This document shows, one piece after another, positions 7,899 to 13,478 of a DNA stretch of 35,020 bases. This DNA is from a virus. The notes beneath the pieces were generated by a model. It did no database searches, was not told the DNA's origin, and saw nothing but the letters and a program-made list of their open reading frames with translations. The stretch's first letter is position 1, and each line of letters opens with the position of its first letter. Location of the stretch: the IMG/VR virus record IMGVR_UViG_3300007776_000030, positions 1 through 35,020 of that record. One strand, written 5' to 3'. The translations under genes and the position numbers were made by a program.

Positions 7899-8204
7899 TT
7901 ACTTTTTGGCATTACAGCAATGTTTGTATGTTGTACACGACAATGCTCTACTTAGTGTAGAATTGCTTACATTCATTTTAACCGACAAACTTCTTATGCT
8001 CTCTCCATTTTTATAATGGTTTCTGCACCAAATTATGTCTTTACATGATAACTTGTTGCCTCTGCCAGTTTTCTTTGGTTCTTTCATTGCCTCTGCAACT
8101 ATTCTATCTTTATGTATTTTTGCTTTAGGCTGTTCTTTTTCAACTTCTATTTGTTCTCCAAACAGCCAGTTCTTTACATATTCAATTATACTTTCTATCA
8201 TCAA
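7899..8204 (-). CDS. Small helix-turn-helix protein
   Basis: 101 aa. Residues about 50-90 (LSCKDIIWCRNHYKNGESIR, then SLSVKMNVSNSTLSRAL) form a resolvase/Hin-like helix-turn-helix: a helix, NGES turn, second helix with SVKMNVS and the recognition helix NSTLSRAL. The first 45 residues include a short hydrophobic N-terminus (MIESIIEYVKNWLFGEQ) and a basic Lys-rich linker. It follows the endolysin gene and precedes the portal, so it may be a late-gene regulator. The Shine-Dalgarno is weak (AGAGAAAG). The start could be either of two adjacent ATGs. Confidence 0.65.
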   Translation of the reverse strand: MMIESIIEYVKNWLFGEQIEVEKEQPKAKIHKDRIVAEAMKEPKKTGRGNKLSCKDIIWCRNHYKNGESIRSLSVKMNVSNSTLSRALSCTTYKHCCNAKK

Positions 8205-8240
8205 TATATCTTTCTCTTATCGTAGTTTTAGCATTATTTA

Positions 8241-8858
8241 CTATGCTAACCTATCCATTCTATTTATCCATCCCTCTAAATACTTAAAATATTTATCTGG
8301 ATTTCTTTTTACTAGTCTAACATAATTAGACTTCATAGCACTTAACATAAATGACTTCAGAAGTAATCCTTCATTCGCGTCAGATACAACTAATAATGCA
8401 CCTCTTGTTTTTGAACCATAAGCCCCGTCTATGGTGCTCAAAGCATCGAAGTTACTAATAGGATTAAGGTCTAATTTAATCAATGCTTCCTGTATTGACT
8501 TAATCGCCATTTTGGGACTATTAGTGAACATATCAGCATATGCAACCACACATTCTTTTGGGAAATCATCTAGTCGAGCACCAGCTAGATATTCAGAATA
8601 GAATTCGTATGCTAATTCTCTTACTTTGATACTCTCCATCGTGCTGTTAATTATGAATAAATCAGTTTCTGTCCATTCGCTAGTATCTTTAGTAATTCCA
8701 TTTAACTTTGCAACCTCTTCTAGGTATTCAAATATACTTGCATCTTTGTGTCTATATTTGTATATGCCGTAAGGAGCTGTAATGTCTTTTTCACCTTTAT
8801 TGTAATGTGTTTCTATTCCTTCTGCTTTCGCTAGATGGTCTAATATTACACCTGTCAT
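8241..8858 (-). CDS. Endolysin, GH108-like N-acetylmuramidase with peptidoglycan-binding C-terminus
   Basis: 205 aa. It degrades host peptidoglycan at lysis. The N-terminus (ILDHLAKAEGIETHYNKGEK, then APYGIYKYRH) matches the GH108/secretion-activator lysozyme pattern, in which the Glu of an EGG-like motif is catalytic; here it is Glu13 in AEG. The C-terminal part (QEALIKLDLNP, IDGAYGSKTRGAL and the closing RNPDKYFKYLEGWINRMDRL) matches the peptidoglycan-binding_3 domain normally fused to this family. There is no signal peptide, so export depends on a holin. Its ATG overlaps the stop of the upstream holin-like gene (ATGA). Confidence 0.85.
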   Translation of the reverse strand: MTGVILDHLAKAEGIETHYNKGEKDITAPYGIYKYRHKDASIFEYLEEVAKLNGITKDTSEWTETDLFIINSTMESIKVRELAYEFYSEYLAGARLDDFPKECVVAYADMFTNSPKMAIKSIQEALIKLDLNPISNFDALSTIDGAYGSKTRGALLVVSDANEGLLLKSFMLSAMKSNYVRLVKRNPDKYFKYLEGWINRMDRLA

Positions 8859-9304
8859 TTTTTATCCTTGTCTGCTTCTGTTTTACTACTTCCGTAGTAG
8901 AAGCTTAATATTTGCGATACATATCCACCAACAAATCCTACAATAATAGCTACTGTACTATTTTCTATACTTAGTGTTCCGTTTAATAGTAGCACAAACA
9001 ATATGAATGAACTTACTACCGTGAAGATACCTATAAGACTACCAGTATTCTTTAGTAACCAACTATCACTTTTGCTTAATTCTATCGTCATGTTCCTTGC
9101 GTTTTGCTTATCCATATATATAAGTTCCATTTCTTTCGCTAATGCGACTTCGTTTCTTCTTATGGTTGCAATATCACTTTTGTTTAATTCTCTTTTCTTT
9201 GACAAATCGAGACCCGTAACTTTCCTAATTCCTTCAAGTGCTACCTCTTCGGTAGCATTCTTGAATATACTAATACCTGCTTCTAATAAAGCTTCTACTA
9301 TCAT
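8855..9304 (-). CDS. Holin-like membrane protein (3TM/GTA-holin style)
   Basis: 149 aa. The N-terminal half is amphipathic and charged (EVALAKEMELIYMDKQNARN), followed by two strong membrane helices at about residues 88-108 and 116-138, and a short charged tail (YYGSSKTEADKDKK). This arrangement, including the YxGSS end, matches the 3TM holin family found next to endolysins. Its stop overlaps the endolysin start by 4 nt, and its own start overlaps the response-regulator stop by 4 nt (ATGA), so all three are translationally coupled. Holin function is inferred from topology and context. Confidence 0.75.
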   Translation of the reverse strand: MIVEALLEAGISIFKNATEEVALEGIRKVTGLDLSKKRELNKSDIATIRRNEVALAKEMELIYMDKQNARNMTIELSKSDSWLLKNTGSLIGIFTVVSSFILFVLLLNGTLSIENSTVAIIVGFVGGYVSQILSFYYGSSKTEADKDKK

Positions 9305-9930
9305 TTATTGCTCCTTGTTATTCCATTCTGTTTCTTCGCTGTAGTATGAGCACTATCATCAACATCATCTTTATGAAGTAATGACATAGCCAGTAAGTGG
9401 CACTCGTTACAAACATCAACAATGTCACTGTCGATACATTCTAATGTTGCCTTGTCTTTTATTAATTTTAACATTGAGTTAATCTTAATAAGTTTAGCAT
9501 TGTTTTCTTTGTCTTCAGCTTCATTATGGAAGAATTTATTATGAAGTTCAACAATATGAACAACACTTTCTATAATCTTCTTAGGGTTTATCGGTTTAGT
9601 GAAGTATCCGTTTACACCAATTGATACAGCTCTTTTCAGCCAATCAACATCACCGAAGGCTGATAAGACTATTATAGGAACATAATAATTCCTTCTCTTA
9701 ATCATCCTAGCCATTTTTAAACCATCCATAAATGGCATATTTATATCGGTTATCACACAATCTATTTCATCTCTAAATTGTGTAAATTTCTCAACACCTT
9801 CTTTACCGTTTGTAGCTATATGAACTGTTTTAAAATACAACACAAACATATCAGAAAACATTGTTCGCGTTACTTTATCGTCCTCAACATATAAAATAGT
9901 TATGTTTTTAGTTATTTTAGTTTGTTCCAT
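9301..9930 (-). CDS. Single-domain response regulator (REC) with CxxCH-containing helical tail
   Basis: 209 aa. Residues 8-125 form a complete receiver domain: acidic pocket E16-D17-D18 (ILYVEDD), phospho-acceptor D62 (VITDINMPFMDG), S90 (IIVLSAFGD) and K112 (GYFTKPI) are all present, so phosphorylation should be possible. No DNA-binding or enzymatic output domain follows. Residues 126-209 are a charged helical tail containing VDVCNECHLLAMSLLH, a CxxCH arrangement that in a cytoplasmic protein is more likely metal- or redox-related than haem c. The receiver style is common in Campylobacterota. It overlaps the cytochrome-like gene upstream by 19 nt and the holin-like gene downstream by 4 nt. 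A receiver protein inside a phage lysis cassette is unusual. Confidence 0.88.
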   Translation of the reverse strand: MEQTKITKNITILYVEDDKVTRTMFSDMFVLYFKTVHIATNGKEGVEKFTQFRDEIDCVITDINMPFMDGLKMARMIKRRNYYVPIIVLSAFGDVDWLKRAVSIGVNGYFTKPINPKKIIESVVHIVELHNKFFHNEAEDKENNAKLIKINSMLKLIKDKATLECIDSDIVDVCNECHLLAMSLLHKDDVDDSAHTTAKKQNGITRSNK

Positions 9931-10436
9931 ATTTTATGAAGCTCCCTCTCACTTATTCCATTTTCATCAATCGCTGGCATTAAGGGATTATTGATTGGAT
10001 TTCTAACATATGTTGCAAATTGCTTAAAATCTTTAAATCTATAACTTAAATCCTTTAACATATTATTTGGGTTATTGTGACATTTAATACATAATTGATT
10101 TGATAATGTTGTAATATTATTGATAAATGCATCATCTTTTAAAATAATATATCTTATATCATTTTTTAGATTACTCATATTATCCTTAACATTATTCATT
10201 GAAACAACACCGTAGCCAACCAGCCCTGCCATAACTACTAAATAAAAAGTTAATAATCTAATATTTGTATCAGATACCTTATTTTCTATTTTTAGAATAC
10301 TCTCTTTAATATTTGTAATCTTTTTACTAATTTCATTATAAATGCTACTTTGCTGAACGCTCTGACTATCCATAATCTCTTCGAGATTTTTAAACTCATG
10401 TGTTATCTTTTCACTTTCAGCAGAAGTTAGTCCCAT
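9912..10436 (-). CDS. Membrane-anchored monohaem cytochrome c-like protein
   Basis: 174 aa. Residues 1-58 are charged and coiled-coil-like (IYNEISKKITNIKESILKIE); residues 60-80 form one membrane helix (RLLTFYLVVMAGLVGYGVVS). The C-terminal 95 residues should then be periplasmic and carry a haem c site, C116-I-K-C119-H120 (LCIKCHNNPN). They end like a class I cytochrome: NPLMPAIDENGISERELHKI, with Met153 in an MP context as a plausible distal ligand. The closing helix matches the LSxxEL...I pattern of small cytochromes. Haem attachment would need the host's Ccm/Ccs system. It lies between a holin-like gene (10-nt overlap) and the response regulator (19-nt overlap). The function is unknown; redox or energy-state sensing linked to lysis is only a hypothesis. 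Confidence 0.75.
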   Translation of the reverse strand: MGLTSAESEKITHEFKNLEEIMDSQSVQQSSIYNEISKKITNIKESILKIENKVSDTNIRLLTFYLVVMAGLVGYGVVSMNNVKDNMSNLKNDIRYIILKDDAFINNITTLSNQLCIKCHNNPNNMLKDLSYRFKDFKQFATYVRNPINNPLMPAIDENGISERELHKIWNKLK

Positions 10437-10780
10437 TTTAAATCCATTCCGTCAATATCTGATTCTTTGCTTTTTAATGCTTTATTCTTTAATTTTTCAG
10501 CATATATCATAACCATATCTCTACCAAGTATACCTGATAATCCAGCCAGTATATAAGTTATAACTTCACTTGCACCTATTTCTGCAGCGGTTAATCCAAC
10601 ACCAACTGAGGAGATACTTGCAAATAGCATTACACTTATATATAATGCGATTGTTCGACCCTTATCAATTGAACCATCATCTTTTATAGGATGGTCCATT
10701 GTTTTTCTAGCATAGGTATCAACCGCCATAGTGAGGCCCATCACTAGACCAATCCCTAGGAGCTCAATTAATCTACTCAT
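10427..10780 (-). CDS. Holin-like small membrane protein
   Basis: 117 aa from ATG 10780 (MSRLIELLGIGLVMGLTMAV), chosen because AAGGAG lies 9 nt upstream; an in-frame ATG ten codons earlier has no such site. Three hydrophobic segments at about residues 4-20, 43-68 and 72-92, with the last carrying ITYILAGLSGILGRDMV, a glycine-rich pattern seen in class I (LydA/lambda-S-like) holins. The tail is charged (KALKSKESDIDGMDLKWD). It opens the lysis cluster, directly after a tail gene. It is probably a holin or antiholin partner of the membrane protein at 8855-9304. Confidence 0.7.
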   Translation of the reverse strand: MSRLIELLGIGLVMGLTMAVDTYARKTMDHPIKDDGSIDKGRTIALYISVMLFASISSVGVGLTAAEIGASEVITYILAGLSGILGRDMVMIYAEKLKNKALKSKESDIDGMDLKWD

Positions 10781-10793
10781 TTTATTCTTCTCC

Positions 10794-11750
10794 TTATAAG
10801 TCTTGAACAATTCCAGGAGTTAATCCGAAATTATAATCATCAGGAAATCTCATTGCTCCATCAGGGAATATAACAGTTTCTTCTAATTCTCTTTTGCATA
10901 TGTTAATCATCCTCATAACATCTTCAATTGGTACAGGAGCTAAAGTTCCTCGACAACCATTATGTCTAGCTTCTTTAACTATCACATAAGCCATATCATC
11001 ATTTTCCAAGAAATAGAAATGCGTTCTTTTTTCACTACCTCTATTGTATGCATAATTACCTCTATGATCTGGATGGAAGCTCCAAGCAGATTCATTTTTT
11101 TCGTAGTTATCTGAACGCAGGGTACGCCATTTTTTATCTCTCATATATTCTCTTTCTACATCAGTTATATAAGAAAGATATACATGATCTTTGTAAGCCA
11201 TACAAAGACCGTCCAATTCTTCTTGATTATGTTCTTTTAATGCTCTTTTGTAATTATTGTAACCTTTAAGGCGAGTATTGATTATTCCTAATTTTCTTCT
11301 TTGATAACCTTCGATTTCAATCTTACCCATATCTTGAACTTTTATTGGCAAAGCACAAGGAACCCATTCAACCCAACCTAGTATATTTTCGCCCCATCTA
11401 CCTAGAAGTGGATCAATTCCATATCTCTGAAATGTAGAACCAACTGCACTACCAGATTTACCCATAGATGAAGAAGCTTGTTTAATCTTTTCATCAACTT
11501 CTGACTTAATTGCTATCTTATCAAAATCCAATTCACTGTAAATACTCTGTGATAATTTGTATTTTTTCTTACTACTATCACTGAATATTTTATATGTATT
11601 CTTCGTTTTCATATCTAGTACATTAGCAAATAAATCATTATCTGATGTATTTTGCTGCTTATTCAACCACTCAACGCTTTTGCTAAGCATTTCGTCAAGA
11701 GTGAAGGGTGAATTATCACCCCTCATTATATTTTTAACTTCTAAACCCAT
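10794..11750 (-). CDS. Tail-module protein sharing an N-terminal attachment module
   Basis: 318 aa. Residues 1-90 (MGLEVKNIMRGDNSPFTLDE, DLFANVLDMKTKNTYKIFSD, KKKYKLSQ) are clearly homologous to the N-termini of the proteins at 12700-13410 and 13479-15608. The remaining 230 residues are unique, aromatic- and charge-rich (GRWGENILGWVEWVPCALPI; RTHFYFLENDDMAYVIVKEA), and end EDVMRMINICKRELEETVIF then FPDDYNFGLTPGIVQDL. I read the first part as a shared docking module for the virion (or for a common carrier) and the rest as an interchangeable effector or fibre domain of unknown function. There is no signal peptide. It starts 3 nt after the preceding coiled-coil gene ends, with a poor ribosome-binding site, so coupling is likely. 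Confidence 0.75.
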   Translation of the reverse strand: MGLEVKNIMRGDNSPFTLDEMLSKSVEWLNKQQNTSDNDLFANVLDMKTKNTYKIFSDSSKKKYKLSQSIYSELDFDKIAIKSEVDEKIKQASSSMGKSGSAVGSTFQRYGIDPLLGRWGENILGWVEWVPCALPIKVQDMGKIEIEGYQRRKLGIINTRLKGYNNYKRALKEHNQEELDGLCMAYKDHVYLSYITDVEREYMRDKKWRTLRSDNYEKNESAWSFHPDHRGNYAYNRGSEKRTHFYFLENDDMAYVIVKEARHNGCRGTLAPVPIEDVMRMINICKRELEETVIFPDGAMRFPDDYNFGLTPGIVQDL

Positions 11751-11753
11751 AAT

Positions 11754-12497
11754 CTATAAAATAAGTCCATCAGAAGCAGACCCATCACCACTCTCTGTAT
11801 CTTTACTTCCTGAACCAACTGGTTTAATACTTGTTGTTGCTTGTACCGTTCCTCTAAGGGCTGCACGAAAGTCTAAAGTAACTTCATCAATATCATCTGA
11901 TGTTAATGTAGTGGCTTCTTTAATGGCACTTGTAAGCTTATTATCAAGGTCTGTTAGCTTCTTTAATGTATCAGCTATATCTGTTGAATTTTTACCAATC
12001 TTACTGTCTGTAGTAGTTTTAATCTCGTCAAATTCTTTCTTGAAGTCAGCAAGTCCAGTATCACTACTTAATGAACCAACTTTATCTTCTAAGTCAGCTA
12101 ATTTGCTATCAACAACTACAAGTGCATCTTCTCTTGCTTTCTTCTCATCAGCTATTAACTTCTCAAGGTCTATCTTGATTTGCTCAGTAGCTTTGTCATT
12201 CTTAGATAATCTACTATCTAAAGCATCAATATCTTGTGTATTTTTATCAGCGGCAGTCTTTAAATCAGTAATAAATCCAATTAAGTTTTCTATACTGTAT
12301 TCGTCATCTACATCACCATCGAACATTTTAGATAAAGCATTAATTCTACCTTCTACTGCTTTAAACTGTTCTTCTGATATACTATTAGCTCCTGCTAAAC
12401 CTTTCTTTAACTCTTCTTCAATATATAATTTTACTTCCGTACCAAACTTGGTTCCGATAACTTTTAATATTGATTTTAATCCGTTGATTTCTTGCAT
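11754..12497 (-). CDS. Coiled-coil tail-fibre-like protein
   Basis: 247 aa, good AAAGGAA site before ATG 12497. Most of the protein (residues about 35-195) is long heptad-like coiled coil with repeated NTQDIDALDSRLSKND / DSKLADLEDKVGSLSSDTG / LTDLDNKLTSAIKEAT style segments. The last 30 residues are Gly/Ser/Asp rich (KPVGSGSKDTESGDGSASDG). This looks like a trimeric fibre shaft or chaperone-type stalk. It is sandwiched between genes carrying the shared N-terminal module, so it probably belongs to the same appendage. No enzymatic motif seen. Confidence 0.72.
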   Translation of the reverse strand: MQEINGLKSILKVIGTKFGTEVKLYIEEELKKGLAGANSISEEQFKAVEGRINALSKMFDGDVDDEYSIENLIGFITDLKTAADKNTQDIDALDSRLSKNDKATEQIKIDLEKLIADEKKAREDALVVVDSKLADLEDKVGSLSSDTGLADFKKEFDEIKTTTDSKIGKNSTDIADTLKKLTDLDNKLTSAIKEATTLTSDDIDEVTLDFRAALRGTVQATTSIKPVGSGSKDTESGDGSASDGLIL

Positions 12498-12508
12498 TGT
12501 GTATTCCT

Positions 12509-12685
12509 TTACTTGCAGTATGTTTTGTTGTTTATTATAACTGGACTTTTACATTCAGTTATCTCTATAGTCTTCTTTATGTCACATATATTATTTTTGT
12601 AACTATTACAAGTTGCCAATGTTTTGGTGTTTGCACAGCCAGTTAGCACAAAACTTATAATTAGTGATATTAACATTATTTTCAT
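12509..12685 (-). CDS. Very small Cys-rich lipoprotein
   Basis: 58 aa, read directly from the minus strand: ATG 12685 preceded by AAAGGAATATCAA. The N-terminus is a lipoprotein signal peptide (MKIMLISLIISFVLTGCANT) with a lipobox LTGC, so Cys17 should be lipidated. The mature part is only about 42 residues and holds four further Cys (C26, C34, C45, C57). Candidates are an outer-spanin-like lipoprotein (it is 1.7 kb upstream of the lysis cluster) or a superinfection-exclusion lipoprotein that masks the phage receptor. The sequence does not decide between them. Confidence 0.75.
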   Translation of the reverse strand: MKIMLISLIISFVLTGCANTKTLATCNSYKNNICDIKKTIEITECKSPVIINNKTYCK

Positions 12686-12699
12686 TTGATATTCCTTTC

Positions 12700-13410
12700 T
12701 TATAATAATCCTTTAGCCATTTTTCTTTTATAGTCTTCTTTTAACCAATCTTCTATATGCTTATTCATTCTGTAAAAGATAGCATTGATTTCTGATTCTG
12801 TCGCTCTAAAGCTCCTAACCATATATGTCGTAGCATAACCAGTATTATAAACAGCCTCACGTGTTATTTTATTTCTCTCATTAAAAGAAACAAATACTTT
12901 ATCTTCATGTAGTTTTCTATACCTATATCCATAAGTATCTTCAAAGTCTTCTGGCTTTTTACCTAGTTCGCTTCTAGGTGTTAATTCATATAGTGGTTCC
13001 CATGATGCAAATCTGGTTCTGCGTCCATAATTAAAGTCAAACACTAAATCGTCTAACGGGTCTACAACAGTATTACTATTACTTGTTTCTATGTTTTTTA
13101 TTTGCTGCTCCATACTTTTTACCTTATTATTGACATTTGTCTCAATTTGTTTTTGAACATCATCTTTTATTGCTATATTTTGAAAGTCTAGCTCAGGAAA
13201 TACATTTTTTGATAGTTTGTATTTTTCCTTGCTTTGGTTGCTGAAAATTTTGTACGTATTTCCAGTCTTCATATCCATTACATTGGCAAACAAATCGGAT
13301 GCATCAGTTTTTTGAGCCTTGTTTAGCCACTGTAGGCTTTCATTTAATACTTCAGATAGAGATAAGTTGGACCTATCACCATTCAGTATCGTTTTTAACT
13401 TTAACCCCAT
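12700..13410 (-). CDS. Tail-module protein sharing the N-terminal attachment module (second copy)
   Basis: 236 aa from ATG 13410 (MGLKLKTILNGDRSNLSLSE), with AAAGGAT upstream; an earlier in-frame ATG lacks a site. Residues 1-85 match the module of the genes at 10794 and 13479 (DLFANVMDMKTGNTYKIFSN, EKYKLSK). A short coiled coil follows (KVKSMEQQIKNIETSNSN), then a C-terminal domain of about 120 residues rich in Arg and aromatics (FDFNYGRRTRFASWEPLYEL; YRYRKLHEDKVFVSFNERNK) with no family I recognise. Probably a virion or tail accessory protein using the common docking module. Confidence 0.75.
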   Translation of the reverse strand: MGLKLKTILNGDRSNLSLSEVLNESLQWLNKAQKTDASDLFANVMDMKTGNTYKIFSNQSKEKYKLSKNVFPELDFQNIAIKDDVQKQIETNVNNKVKSMEQQIKNIETSNSNTVVDPLDDLVFDFNYGRRTRFASWEPLYELTPRSELGKKPEDFEDTYGYRYRKLHEDKVFVSFNERNKITREAVYNTGYATTYMVRSFRATESEINAIFYRMNKHIEDWLKEDYKRKMAKGLL

Positions 13411-13436
13411 ATTGTATCCTTTCATTTTTTACTAGA

Positions 13437-13466
13437 ATATTGTAAGGAACAAAGTCCTCACAATAT
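13437..13466 (-). terminator. Hairpin 3' of the lectin-type adhesin gene
   Basis: ATATTGT (13437-13443) pairs with ACAATAT (13460-13466). After one mismatch, AGGA pairs with TCCT, leaving a 6-nt loop. It lies 12 bases beyond the adhesin stop on the minus strand. No T tract follows, so mRNA processing or stabilisation, or the inverted repeat seen downstream of some DGR variable regions, is as likely as termination. Confidence 0.45.
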
Positions 13467-13478
13467 AATATCAATAGC

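Noticed and set aside
9301-9930. Cytoplasmic receiver protein as a true cytochrome c because of its CxxCH
   Set aside because: Haem c attachment occurs in the periplasm and the protein has no signal peptide or membrane helix; the motif is reported only as unusual.
11557-12540. Long plus-strand 327-codon frame opposite tail genes
   Set aside because: It is antisense to two well-supported minus-strand genes with ribosome-binding sites; the Ser/Leu/Phe-rich translation is what the reverse of the coiled-coil gene would give.
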